The notes under the pieces: model-generated
What the model was told of the DNA's origin: nothing
The model's database searches: none
Seen by the model: only the letters and a program-made list of their open reading frames with translations
Translations under genes and position numbers: made by a program
From: Silurus meridionalis
Lineage: Eukaryota > Chordata > Actinopteri > Siluriformes > Siluridae
Direction of reading: 5' to 3'
Assembly: GCF_014805685.1 (NCBI RefSeq)
Contig: NC_060885.1
Coordinates: forward strand, 19,458,132-19,522,131
Length of the DNA: 64,000 nt
Part shown: positions 36,354 through 50,124 of the stretch, one piece after another
Layout: each line of letters starts with the position of its first letter
Numbering within the stretch: the first letter of the stretch is position 1

Positions 36354-36880
36354 CAAATGAACAAAATGAAAATGAAAATTCTGTTTGCATTATAATTGCT
36401 GTTTTGCACAAATTGCTAAAACTATTGATTGTTTACATGTACAGTATTTATTATTATATTGATAATTAATTTGCACTATCACTAATCTCCTGTACTGGTC
36501 AGTGCTGGTCACTGTGTCTGCTGTCTCACTGTTTGTTTTATGTATTTAAAAATAATTGTGCTCTAATTCTTCCCAACAGAGTTTTAGCGAAAACCAGTGT
36601 TGGTGTATTCCTTGATAGAGACTTCAGGGCACTTTCGTACGTCACTCTGGATAAATTGCATTTAGCACATCTGCTAAATGCAAGGTGTAAATGTAAATGT
36701 TGCGTTGTGCTTTTTTTCACCACATGACACACATGTACACTTTATGCTGTGCCCCAGTTAGTTTTTCTTTGTAGTTCTGTGTTTATTGTTCATTTGTGTT
36801 CATTTATGTTGTTTTATGTAGCTCAGTGTGTAATGTACTGTATATGATTAGAATGACGATAAAGGCTAACGAATTGACAT
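36100..36880 (+). repeat. retroposon-like repeat with AT microsatellite and nested SINE fragment
   Basis: The block ends in gtactgtatatgattagaat and a gacgataaaggc tail, a form related to the 3' tail at 3040-3060. It is split by an (AT)n array at 36280-36343 and by a SINE-like insert at about 36575-36695 whose end (cgtcactctggataaattgc...ctgctaaatgcaag...aaatgtaaatg) is the typical 3' end of teleost tRNA-derived SINEs. Confidence 0.55.
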
Positions 36881-36926
36881 ATATTTTGATGGGGGTCATT
36901 CATGTGTGTGCTTTCACTTTTGCCAC

Positions 36927-37440
36927 TAGCTCAGTGGTTAAGGCTCTGGGTTACTGATCAGAAGAAGATCGAAGGTTTCAAGACCCTGTATCGCCAAGCT
37001 GCCACTATTGGGGCAATTGAGCATCTGCACTCAGAGAGAATGCAAGAGAATTTCACTGAGCTGTAAAGTAAATGTGACTTGTATACAACTGCTTTCTAAG
37101 AGGTAGCTCAATTGTTAAGATGTTGGATTTCTGATCTAAAGGGCCTGAGTTCAAACTCTCTTGGTGCCCTCGAGCCTAAAGGCCCTCAACCCTCTGTGCT
37201 CCAGTGGCACTGTAACATGGCTGACCCTATTTTACAGTGCTATAAAGCACTTTTCTATGAGGTAACATCAGTATTTAACATGTTGGACTTCTGGTCGGAA
37301 GGTCATGAGTTCAAATCCCTGCACCACTAAGCTGCCCTTACTCGGCCCTTGAGCAAGACCCCTAACCCTCAACAGCTCATCTGTTTGAATGAGATAATTG
37401 TAAGTCGCTCTGGAAAAGGGTGTAAAAGACAATGTAAATG
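36927..37440 (+). repeat. cluster of three tRNA-derived SINE copies
   Basis: Three head-to-tail copies begin near 36927 (agctcagtggttaaggctct, a tRNA A-box-like start), 37101 (ggtagctcaattgttaagat) and 37255 (gaggtaacatcagtatttaac). Each has a B-box-like ggttcaag/gagttcaaa motif and a body of the type ctgcc...cccttgagcaag. The last ends taagtcgctctggaaaaggg...aatgtaaatg. Confidence 0.8.
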
Positions 37441-37553
37441 GTTCGATGGAGGAAAATGGCCACGTGTTTGTATGTTATGAACTCCTTCCTTTTTTCCACC
37501 AACGTTTGAAAACTGTTTTGTTGGAAACTTTAATACTGCTGTGTGGACTGCTA

Positions 37554-37886
37554 GGCCCCGCCCACTGCGCGAAATCAGGTGTGTCTGACTGAAGTCCCGC
37601 CTCCTTTGACCTTACATGGCTATTAGTGAGGCGAGTTGATTGACAGCAGGCAGCAGCTACTGAGCGCCGCTGAGACATGGCGGAGCTTCCAGTTTGAGAG
37701 TAGAGAACGCCAACAGTTACGGTTTAGTTTCGCTTGTACCGAAAGTCGACACGTTCCCGAGCAAAATGGCGAAGAAGAAAGCGTAAAAGTGGGCGGAAAT
37801 GCTGCGGTTCGGAGAATTGCGGTGGAAGAGGGAAGAAGTGTCTGGAAAGTAAGTGAGCTGAGGAGGAGGAGGAGGAGAAGGAGGGG

Positions 37887-37918
<32 letters not shown>

Positions 37919-38219
37919 AAATGTACCGAGCGCAAGCTGTTCAGTGCAGTCAACAGCCTTAGGCAACAAATATGGCTTCGTGCGCCTTTTCGCTCGGTGG
38001 AATCAGAAACTGCTGTGTTAAGCCATCGGATATCATGGCGCACTCGCTCGCATCGTACAAGTGACCATAAGGAAGAGGGAGATCCCGCTTGGTTAATCGG
38101 GTGGGTGGGAGGGTGGGGGGTTCTGCTGGGTTTGAGTCGAGGTCACCGTCTCTCGCTCTCCGCCGACACAACTAGAAGCTAGCTTAGCCGTTTAGCTAGG
38201 GAACTGCGCGAAAGTGCAA
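37554..38219 (+). promoter_or_regulatory. dlg5: dlg5 CpG-rich promoter and 5' leader with upstream ORFs
   Basis: A GC box (ggccccgcccac, 37554-37565) and an E2F-like gcgcgaaa start a CpG-rich stretch that continues through coding exon 1. There is no TATA box. ATGGCG motifs (YY1-like) occur at 37677, 37766 and about 38035. Upstream ORFs in the leader are 37677-37697 and 37766-37786 (each six codons plus stop), 37921-37962 and 37972-38064. A (GGA)n/(GA)n purine tract lies at 37861-37919. A possible alternative donor (gaaa|gtaagt) lies near 37849. Confidence 0.6.
37972..38064 (+). CDS. upstream ORF in dlg5 leader, 30 codons
   Basis: The longest of four ATG-initiated uORFs before the dlg5 start; it ends 155 nt upstream of the main ATG. 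It begins MASCAFSLGG and has no recognisable domain. Its translation depends on the transcription start lying upstream of it, which is not known. Confidence 0.3.
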   Translation: MASCAFSLGGIRNCCVKPSDIMAHSLASYK

Positions 38220-38799
38220 ATGGAGCCGAAGCACAAAGAGTTGTTAGAGCAGTGCCACCAGAACTTGGTGCAGTCCATCCCGGACGCGCAGTGCCTCATC
38301 GAGCTGCTCACCAAATCCGGCAGCCTGAGCGAGCGGGACATGCAGGACCTGGAGCAGAACTGCTCGTCGAGCTCGGAGAAAGTGGACCAGCTGCTGAAGA
38401 TGCTCATGAGCAAGGAAAGCGACCATTTCCTGGCCCTGTGTGTGGCACTGGAGAAAACCTACCCTCACCTGTATACTGCCCTGTTCAGCAACGGCGGAGG
38501 AGCTGCAGATCACTCCGGTAAGTGTTCGTAGCTCACTCGGACCCTCATCCGTCACCGAGCTCAGGATGGAGGTCGCCATGTCTGAGGTGATCGCTAGTGT
38601 AAGGCATTGCTGAGATTTCGGGTGAGATTTCTCCTTACTCTAAGTGATCACAGCAGTGTTACAGTCTGACACCACTCACAAAAGCAGTCCGTCTACATGA
38701 TCGAAGGTACTGTCTTCATTGCACGACCTCCTGAATAGTTCTAGTGCAATAGTTTTACCAAACAAATTGAGCAGGATGGCAGAAATTACCCCCCTCCAC

Positions 38800-38840
<41 letters not shown>

Positions 38841-41800
38841 CTCTCCCGGAAAAAATAATAGGGACATAATAGGAAACTGTATTTTGCTTAACTCATGATT
38901 CACATTAACTCAAGTAGAAATACAGGGCATCTGAATCCCAAGTGCAGAGTTTAAGTCTTAGCAAGTTCACATCACTTCAACTCGGATGAAAATAGTAGAG
39001 AAATCTGGGGAAACAGAAACTTTCGTAGCCCAACATTCCTCCACTTCATGCACATTAAGTGTAGTGTCAATAACATTGTTCTTTTCACATCACGGCTTTC
39101 TGATGCACATCCATGGGAAGTGGCGGTTTCCATGCGACCGCCTGCCACGGTGCCGTGCCCTTACACGTCAAGGTGCACACGTGTGCGACTTATTCGCCAA
39201 CCCGTATTTCATAACGCACGCTTTTGTTTACTTTTTACTTCGCTGTCAGATGAATGAGGAAAGCATGAGGACGAGTTGGTCATTTCCTGTTCAATCTCTC
39301 CGGTTTTATCATCTGATGCCAATCCACTGATTTTTTCGGCCTTTCAAAAGGTCATCAACTTTCGCTCTGCGCAGGGTTCTGAGAATAAGAAATGGATGTT
39401 AAGTAATGAAATATGGAGGAAGAGTTTCTTTTAGAGTGTGTGTTCAATATTTATGGGTGTAAAAAGCAAAAAGAAGTGTGGATTCTTGACATGGCACTGA
39501 GTGCTGCTTCTGCAGGCTTAGAAGGTTCTCTAATAGGGGAGGACTGTCAGCTCGTGGACATCAACGCTTGCGATCGCAAACGTTTCGAAACGCCACACAC
39601 GCACTTTACATTGTGTGAAAGAAAAGACACTTCAGGACCGTGTTTCTGCATCTTCCACGCTGCTTCTTTTGCCAGGTCTTAAATATACTGTGTGATTCCT
39701 GAGTGTCCACATTGACTCAGAAGAAACTTTCTATAACAGCACGACTCTGACAGTATTTCCCAGTGTAGTTTAAATGACCGGTTTAAACTAATTCCCTACA
39801 TCTAATGCATTCTAGCTTTTTTTTTATATATTAGCAGATAATTCACAGGGACTTGTGTGGCTGTAAGTCTGTGTAATCTAAGGCTAAAAAAAAAAAAAAA
39901 AAGTCGGGGTTGTGGTGAAGCTTTTTGCAAGGTGTTTTTCACTTATTGAAAAGGTCTCCATAGTCAGTGCTTTATAACAGTTATTTTTTAATCCACAAAA
40001 AAGTCTTTGGGACAGAGGGGTAAAGTTTTTCCCCCAGTTACATAACAAACAGCAATGTCTTATTAACTAGTGTTATAAATGATAATAGCTGCTGTAACAT
40101 AACTGATAATGAACAAACGTCCAGATGTTCCACAACATTAAGTGAAACGCTAAATTTTTTTCTTGTCATTTTCTTTTCAGTGTAGTAATTTGCAAATTCC
40201 CACTCATAATGCAGATGAGAAGTGTGAAGGCCATCACATGGATCTTCCTGAGACAGCTAAAGTCAGGCGACTGCATCTTTTTGAACTGCTGATCATGAGC
40301 ACCTCAATGCAGCAACTGTCTACCCTCTTCTGCATACATGAGCTTACAGCCACCTGTGATTGGCTAGTGTTGTTAGATTTACAGGAGGTTGCGATCACTT
40401 CCACCCAGAGAGCGTGAGTGTGTTTGCTATTTGGGATAGTTTGCAATCTCCTGGAGATGGGACCAAAACATTCCAGTTTGGAGCGTTACCATAAACAAAT
40501 TCTGTATTTACAAATAGCGGAATCAATCAGGTTGGGATGTTCTGGAATAGAACAGTAATTACAGTACATTATGAGAACCACACCATGTTGTGTTGTGTTC
40601 ACTCAAAATTAGTATTCGAGGCAAATTAACATCTCATCAACTGTAATCACATTTTTTGAATACAATGTTTTTTTCCGCAACATTGCAATATGAATGTATG
40701 GCTGCATCCCTCTGCATTTTCATTCTAATTATTCAGACTGAAGCATCCTTAAAGCACATCTTTCATTACTTTTGCTGAGGCAATGTGTGTGATGTGATAA
40801 TTTCTTACAATCCACATACCCTAGTATGCTCTGGAGTAGACAGATGAAAGCCTAAGCTCCCCCTCTCTCTCTCTCTCTCTCTCTCTTTGACTCACACACT
40901 CACGTGTATGATGAGTTACAGTGATCGCGACCTGCTCTAAAGTCATTCTTTCAAGCTGCCATTGCTGAGCCTCTACTCTTTTCACTGCCAAGCCTCTCCA
41001 TACACACACACACCCACAGTCATAAGCACGCACACACACGCAGGTTGGGAGTGGGAGCTGTGGAGGAGGGGCAGGTTTGGTTAGTGTAGGGCAGTGTGGT
41101 GGCAGCTCCAACTGCTTCCTCATGCTGGCTGGAGGAGCAGCACACTGCATGTGGCGCTATGTTTATTGAACACACACAGGGTCATAAATCAATGCAAAAC
41201 GGGAGGCAAAAGATCAGCATGGCAAATCATTGAGAGTTGCCGTATGCGTGGTATTATAATTAAATGGGTTTGCTGAAAACATTTCTAAAAATGAAGTATT
41301 TGTGATCTCTAAGCAGACTTAGCCTTGTCTTTTGACTGGGTTACAGCTTGTGTCGTTTTTACACTGCGGGTGCGATGTTTGCTCTGCGCTATACACTAGA
41401 CAGTCACGTTGATTTAGATCCGAGGTGTCAGACTCCAGTCCTGGAGCAGCACAGCAAAGTCCCACCTCATTTATCACACCTATTTCATCTCTGAAGCTAA
41501 TTAGCGAGGCTTTCATGAGCTGCATGTGGTGTGGTTTAATATAAAAAAAGGAAAAAAAAAATATCTGCAGGGACACTTTTGTTTGAACCTCATTAAAGAT
41601 GAGGTTGTACTGGCCATTTTCTGACCAGCTGCATCCCTGCTCCTCCAGCCTCAGATAATAATCATTTAATGGGATCTAAAGAGTAGATCTTTACCAGTGG
41701 CTGGATTGTGGTGGTAGGCTGTGTAAAATGCAGCAGTGAGAAACCATCCATTTGTGTTTGAAAATCAAGTGGTTTAATTTGAAATGGCTTGTTCACAGCA

Positions 41801-42290
41801 GGCCAAAGGGTGACTCCTCCATGCAGTCAAACAGAGGGCTGAGCAGAGACAACAGGCCGTTTGTTTTAAGCTGAGCTACCCCAAAGTGCACAGTCAGCAG
41901 CTTGCTCTGTTTATGGACCATGGGCTCGGATCCCAATAGATCCAACTTGTGGATAGAGCGAGATATGGCAGGGAAGTATGTCGCACTAGAACACTACTTT
42001 TTGTTGTTCTTTGTCTTATTGTTTAACAGACGGTATATGAATGTAATTTTTACATTAGTGACAGTTGTATCGAGGAATCTCTGCTAATGTTTAATATCTG
42101 CTTTTGGTACAGGGGTTGAGAAATCATTGATTTATTACTTAGCTTAGCGGACACCTGGAAGTGCTGTTGTGGTCCTCAGTCCCATGGTTGTGTGTGTTTA
42201 TTTTTTGAAAGCCTAGTGGCTGGATTAATGATACTACTCTAATGCAGTAAAGTATGGTGAGCTAGCTACATGCATTTATATAGACACACT

Positions 42291-42324
<34 letters not shown>

Positions 42325-45300
42325 GCGAAAACAAGTAATATGTTCATTTAATAGTTTCTAATGTAACGTCATGTTTGTGTCACAGGTCAACAAGTCATTG
42401 GTCAAAATTTCAGCTCTGAGTTAAGAAGATATTTGAATCTGACTCGCTGCTTTTAGCTTAAATATGATGTAAGTTACTTAAAGCCACCGAGTTCTATGGC
42501 AACAGTGGAATGGTGGTGGAGAGGGTAGCATTGCCACATCATAGGTCCTGGTTTAAGCCTGAGCCACTACTGTCTGTGTGGAGTTTCGGTGCATATGGGT
42601 TTCCTCAGGGTTTCTCAGTTTTTTTTGTTTTGTTTTTCCTTTCCTGTAAATGAGTATGATTGTGTGGACTGACAGAGCATCTCCCCAAGAATAGGTTGTT
42701 GATTCACCCCAACCCTGAGCAGGATAAACCTTTCTAAAAAGTGACTGTTATATGAGTAATATGATGACTTTGAGTCAGGCTTTATTCTGCATGGCTTATA
42801 AAAAATCATCATCTGTGCATGGTTAGTAAAACCTCCTTGAAAAAAATGCACTCTAGCCAACCAGTTTGCACCCTGGCTGATTTGGAAGCATGCACTATAG
42901 TCAGAGCATCGAGGTGTGTTCCACATCAGTGTACGTGCTTTCAAGGACACAGGATGGCTTGTATTTTTTTTCATGCTGCCTGCTGTGTACACTTACTGTC
43001 CTGGTTGGTTTAATGCAGTGGATGTTGCTCTACTTTTAGCTGCTGTCATGGGTCTAATCCGGTATCTGCAACTCAGCAACTCAACCTTTTTGTATAACTG
43101 GACCTGACTAATGTAACCTAGTGCACCAAACCGCTGAAAAGAAGAGCCCACTAATAATGGCCGGTTGGCTTTGATATGAATGCATTTCGGAATGTTATTA
43201 TTAGAATCTTTTTGATGTGTACGTTTGCTATGAGTCTGTACTCATTTATATCCTTTAATCATAAACAGGACTTCTTATTTAGAATAGGACTGATATTTTG
43301 TGTGCGCATTCACCGAATGAAATGAGCATGTATAGGTTCTTGTGTTTGCAAGGTGTTGAGTCTGGTGGCATTGTCTGCCATGAGTCAGTGCCATAAAAAA
43401 AAAAGACTTAATTGCCATTTGCAAGCTTTTCCAAGCTTCTTAATTACTGAGTAATGCACAGGAAATGCCAAAGTTTAAGTACTGGTTGTGCAGCAATAGA
43501 AATAAACAGTGCTGCTCCAAGTTCCATCGGTGCTGTGGTCTGAACTTGATGCCTGACACTGGACTGATAGCTGGCTACAATCAGACCCTGTAATAAAGGC
43601 TTTCTGAAAACGGGCCCATTAATCTGCCCATGGCTGACTGACCTGACACATGTAGCTTTTAGTAGGTTAAGAGCAGCTATTAGGTGTGGAAGAGGCAGTA
43701 ATGCACAGCTGGATGTGCTGTGCTGAACAATGGGAAATGTATTCTAGTTCGGTGGGGAACCTTATCTAACCTTCAATATGAGAAACAGATTAAGACATTA
43801 TTGCCAGGTGCAGCATGGATTACATTTAATTTAGGCAACCTGTTTGGGGAAGTCTGAGAATGTTTGCTCCGGGGGGTTTTCGTTCTGTGCCTCTTTTACA
43901 TGGCTAAGTTTTATATGATATGTCTTACTTAGCAGATTTTCTGCCAGTAATAATATAACTGACCTTGTTTATTTATGCTGACATGTAAAAGGTAAACTTC
44001 AGTTGTAACAGTTTGTGCCATTTAGCAAGTGGAGCAAATTAAAATGTGGCCACTTGACAATTTTAAACAGACATTATTGTAAGAATACTTTATTGATCCC
44101 ATAGTGAAATCTGTGCAGTTGGATTTTTTTTTGTTCATGCAGTGAGTTGATTTACAACGTGTGTATTTGTTATTTATAATGTTAAACCTGTATGTAGTAA
44201 TGGACAGTATGACTTGATCTGATATGCTGGTTTTTGTTTTGCTTATATGAAACACCAGAGAAATGACAGGCCATGCTGATAGAGACAATAATTAACAATT
44301 GACTAACACCATGTCCCGACTTGTTCAATAACACCACAATTTGAAAATGATTGACAATGATTGTCACTTTGTACTTTTTATTTGTTTGTGGTTATTTTAA
44401 AGTCACAGTAGTTGTTTTTTTAGTTGCTTTATAGAATATTATGAATATAGAATATTATCATAAATGGTTAAAACAAAGTGTATTATGTGTCTGTTTGGAA
44501 AGAGAACATATGATTGGTAAGTGCCCAGTGCAGCCAGATAATTGTCTTTGAGTAAATCACCATGCTGTGCTTTTCAGGGTGAAAAAAGTACTGAATGACG
44601 TAACAAATCAAGCAGTTTTTATCACTTCAAGAAAAAATAAGGCAATGCAATTTGCATGTAATTCTGGTTTACTATAATTCTGGTTTATATTGCTAATAGC
44701 AGTCGATTAATTAATAATACATCTGATAATTCGAGTCCACAAAAACCTTCAAATGCAGGGATTATAACATTAGCATATATTCAAAAACGTGGAAAATAAG
44801 CTCTCATGTTTTTAAACAAAGTTGTTAAAAATAGGCATTGTTTATCAGTGTCATGAGTATGAAATCATCAAATTTTTACAAATAGGGTGAATGGTTATTG
44901 TTGAAAACAGTGAAAATGGTTGGAAAATGTTGAAAAGAGTCCTCGCCCCCTCACCACCTTTTAATTCGGTGTCATCTGCTTTTTTATGTGGTCAAAGGTG
45001 ACATGATGTAATTTCATCCCTTTTTGTAGTTGTGACTATGGAATTACAGTTCTGCCCAACAAAGTTTTCAGAAGTGGGAAAGTCTCTTCACGGGTGACCT
45101 CATCTGTTACGTGAGAGCTTTATGCTGCAGGCACTTCACCCACCAATCAAATCTACTGTAAATACTGCCACATTGTGTGACCAGCAAGAAACCTGATTTG
45201 TTGCATCTACTGAACCCTGTCCTTAGTGCCACAGCTTTGCCATACGGCCTCATGGGAAAATGCAAGCTAATTTAACAAAGGCTTCCTGGGCTGTGTGGTG

Positions 45301-48300
45301 CCTCTGCTCCTGCAGCACTGTCCACTATGTCTTTCTGCTGTCTGGAAGAGAAAAGAGGGTGACTTTGAGCTGGGTTTACTCCAGATTTAATCAAACAGCA
45401 CTGGGTTCTTCAGGAAAGAAGGAACACTGCCAGAATGAGTTTGATGTAAACGCCTGAGATGTGGGTAAACAGAATCGTTTGTCAGACACTCTCTATAGAC
45501 ATCTCTGCAGGCCTGGCATAATGACAGATAGGACTTCAGGCTGACAGTAGCAGCTGAGCTCAGATCTGTTCGCTTAAGAATACAAATAGTGAAGAGTTCA
45601 AACAGTATTCTGATTACTTAGGAGTTATTAGTTCAAATATTCTGATTTAATTGCAGGAAAGGATGAATACACCAATACATTATGGCATTATAAGATCATG
45701 ACTGGTGAGTGAATAACACTGATTATCTCTTCATTATGGCACCTGTTAGTTGGTGGGATAAATTAGGTGGCAAATGAACATTTTGTACTCAAAGTTAATG
45801 TGTTAGAAGCAGGAAAAATGGTCAAGTGTAAGGAATTGAGCGAGTTTGGCCCTCAAACACTCTCAATTCCTACGCTTGCCCATTTTCTTTATCTATCAAA
45901 AGTGGTCAAAGGTGACATGATGTAATTTCATCCCTTTTGTAGTTGTGACTATGGAATTACAGTTCTGCCCAACAAAGTTTTCAGAAGTGGGAAAGTCTCT
46001 TCACGGGTGACCTCATCTGTTACGTGAGAGCTTTATGCTGCAGGCACTTCACCCACCAATCAAATCTACTGTAAATACTGCCACATTGTGTGACCAGCAA
46101 GAAACCTGATTTGTTGCATCTACTGAACCCTGTCCTTAGTGCCACAGCTTTGCCATACGGCCTCATGGGAAAATGCAAGCTAATTTAACAAAGGCTTCCT
46201 GGGCTGTGTGGTGCCTCTGCTCCTGCAGCACTGTCCACTATGTCTTTCTGCTGTCTGGAAGAGAAAAGAGGGTGACTTTGAGCTGGGTTTACTCCAGATT
46301 TAATCAAACAGCACTGGGTTCTTCAGGAAAGAAGGAACACTGCCAGAATGAGTTTGATGTAAACGCCTGAGATGTGGGTAAACAGAATCGTTTGTCAGAC
46401 ACTCTCTATAGACATCTCTGCAGGCCTGGCATAATGACAGATAGGACTTCAGGCTGACAGTAGCAGCTGAGCTCAGATCTGTTCGCTTAAGAATACAAAT
46501 AGTGAAGAGTTCAAACAGTATTCTGATTACTTAGGAGTTATTAGTTCAAATATTCTGATTTAATTGCAGGAAAGGATGAATACACCAATACATTATGGCA
46601 TTATAAGATCATGACTGGTGAGTGAATAACACTGATTATCTCTTCATTATGGCACCTGTTAGTTGGTGGGATAAATTAGGTGGCAAATGAACATTTTGTA
46701 CTCAAAGTTAATGTGTTAGAAGCAGGAAAAATGGTCAAGTGTAAGGAATTGAGCGAGTTTGGCCCTCAAACTCTCTCAATTCCTACGCTTGCCCATTTTT
46801 TTATCTATCAAAAGTGGTCAAAGGAAGGAAAAGTGGTGAACCGATCCAACAGACGAGTTCCTGTAGTTCAAATTGCTGAAGAAGTTCATACTGTTAATGC
46901 GTGACGTTTCAGGACAGTTTTGGCAGCAATGGGTGGACCAACACAATATTAGGCAGGTGGTCATAATGCTGTGGTTGATTGGTAGGAAAGTTATGCCTAG
47001 TCAGTTTATAATGCTTCATAAAAGAAAAAAATCAAGTACTTTTTTTTTTTTTGTAGCATTAAATATGCTTTTACTGATGTCTGTGAGCTCATATATGCAG
47101 AAGGTGGCTGATGATGCACTCCATATATGTGTGTTGCACTGTGTGATGGTGCAGCAGTTTGAAAAGATGTAGTAGTTGGCATCACACGTTATAGAGGAAG
47201 CTTTTTTTTTTTTTCGTTTGCTCAAACTCTTCCCGGTTGATAGCTGTTGTGTGGTATGGGAGAGCTGGCTAAATGATTGGGAATTGGCAAGGAAAAAAAT
47301 AGGGCAAATCATCATCATAGTCATCTGTGCTAATCAAAATAGCATAATTATGGGGTCTAGTGGAAAGGTCTCTTTCTAGATCAGTTTTTTTAATTTTCCT
47401 TTTTCTTCAGGATTTCAAATGTACTAAGCTTTGCACTGAATGTGGGGTGTACATCTTTTTATAGTATTACAGTATAGATGAGCAGATTAATTTGGTCTTT
47501 AATGTGTGTAAAAAGCAGTAGGACACCGAAAATGCGATGTTTAACCATTTGAGATGCTCAAATTTATTGCTTACCAGCTCGAATTATTGAATTGTCAAAT
47601 AACAAAATTTTTGCAGCAAAAATACTGGCAAAAAGACCACATTGAATAAAAAAGTTCAAAATAAATGACAATGTAAGGTGCACACTACATTATATTATTG
47701 TACTGTATGTTGTGTGTGCAGTCATCATCCAGCTTTGAGCTACAACAACAACAACAACAAAACAGGGGGGCGAAAAACTCACTTCCTCCCACAATCATAC
47801 AGAAAGAAAAATGAGTTTAGCAGACAGCAGATATTGGTCTTGGTTTTCACTTGAATGGAACTGAACAAATCTGGGTTTGAAAACTAGGTAAGACCTTCTC
47901 CTAGCTCTTAACAGCAGTGGTCCACTGTCTTATAGCTCCAACACTGTCTGAATTTGTAAAGAAATGCATAAATTACAATACTTCTTTAGCTTCAGTAAAT
48001 GCACGTAATATCTCATGCTTTGAGAGAGTTTATTATAATAATCAAAATAATAGTAAGGATTTTTATAATAAGTTTTAGAACAAGGCTTGCATTGCCTTGG
48101 TATATTGATGCGGTGCTGTAGAGCGATTAAGCGCACTTTCCTGAGTGCGTATGAAAGATAAACTCAGACAGCTTGACTGACGCACGTAAACAAGATCTAT
48201 CAGAAATTTAAATTCAGGACTCATTAAGGGTCTCTTTTTTTTCCCACCCCAGTGAAAGTAGCTGACTTGTAATTAGCATCGATTTTCAAAGCCTTCAAAA

Positions 48301-49438
48301 GCTTTGTTCCTTAAACTACAGCAAGGTCACGTAACACATAGCACTTAGGAGTGTAAATCTCAACCTTCTACACAATATGATGCAATAAACGAGGCACCAA
48401 TTTAAAATAAAAAATTATGCATAGCCTTTACTCACTAGCGGTTTGTCTTTTTCAGTAAAAATTGAGATTCGATTGTTGCACTGATCATTATCAATCATTG
48501 GCTTTGTCATCAGACCCTTTATAAATACTTAACCATGATTATACACTCACATGCACTCATTTGCTGCACAGTTATTATATGATTTCATTTAATTCCTACA
48601 TGTTTTCTTTTAAGTAGGCATCCTATATCAGTAATTACTAGGCTACAGCCATGAAGCTGCGAAAGTGATCAACTAGCACTGAAATCTTTTAAATCACTCA
48701 CTTTTTAAAAACCTTGCCGCAATTTCTGAAGTATTCTCTCAAGGCTAAATCAAAGCTCGGTTTGCACATCTGTGCATTTCTCTCTCATCATCCGGTGTCG
48801 ATGTGAAAGCAGAGCGCTGACGTCTCCTGAGGCTACGAGGGTGTAAGCAAACGAGACGAGCTCGGCGCTGCGGCAGGCTCTCTGTGTGAAGTACAGGAGA
48901 ACTGATAATGAGACACGATCTTGTCACCACTGTGTACTCTCTGTTCACAAAAAGCGGGACGCGAAAGGGCCCTCGAGTGGAAGCCCTGCAAGAATCGCAA
49001 AGATTTGATGGCTTTTTCTTGTTTAATCATCGTTTTGAATGACGAGTGCTTAAATCTAGTATGATATCAACAGCTCTGTGGTGCGCTAGGATCCGAAATA
49101 GAAACGTATTGCGCTCCATGCTTTAGTGGGTGTATTTTAATTTATTTTTTTGTAACACTTGCCAACCAGTATGTCTTTGCATCGATCTATGAACGTGTTT
49201 CTTAAAAAAAATGTGGTGTTCTCCGTTGGCTTGCATAGAAACGGCAAAGAAATAGCTGTTTTATTCACCGTCCTGGAAAAAATGGGGTGCAGAATTATTT
49301 TATACAAATACTGATAGCATATCATATCATATCATAATCATGTGATTTACAGATTTAAAAAACAGGTGAATACAAGTTGCCATTTATATTCCTCTGCATC
49401 GTGATTAACGTATTTGCATGGGTAAAAAACTCATGCAA

Positions 49439-49531
<93 letters not shown>

Positions 49532-50075
49532 CAGTACAGACCAAAAGTTTGGACACACCTTCTCATTCAAAGAGTTTTCTTTATTTTCATGACTATGAAA
49601 ATTGTAGAGTCACACTGAAGGCATCAAAACTATGAATTAACACGTGGAATTATATATGGAATTATATACATAGCAAAAAAGTGTGAAACAACTGAAAAAT
49701 GTCATATTCTAGGCTCTTCAAAGTAGCCACCTTTTGCTTTGATTACTGCTTTGCACACTCTTGGCATTCTCTTGATGAGCTTCAAGAGGTAGTCACCTGA
49801 AATGGTCTTCCAACAGTCTTGAAGGAGTTCCCCGAGAGATGCTTGGCACTTGTTGGCCCTTTTGCCTTCACTCTGCGGTCCAGCTCACCCCTAAACCATC
49901 TCGATTGGGTTTAGGTCCGGTGACTGTGGAGGCCAGGTCATCTGGCACAGCACCCCATCACTCTCCTTCTTGGTCAAATAGCCCTTGATGCCTTCAGTGT
50001 GACTCTACAATTTTCATAGTCATGAAAATAAAGAAAACTCTTTGAATGAGAAGGTGTTCAAACTTTTGGTCTGTA

Positions 50076-50124
<49 letters not shown>

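Noticed and set aside
38214..38219. Extended dlg5 start (GTG CAA before the ATG)
   Set aside because: The upstream codon is GTG, not ATG. The human protein starts at the equivalent of ATG 38220.
40163..40417. 84-codon ORF in dlg5 intron 1
   Set aside because: No recognisable domain and no splice-compatible link to dlg5 exons.
45260..46370. Identical 65-codon ORFs in the two duplicated units (45260-45457, 46173-46370)
   Set aside because: No recognisable protein and no splice context. Identity follows from the recent DNA duplication, not from coding constraint.
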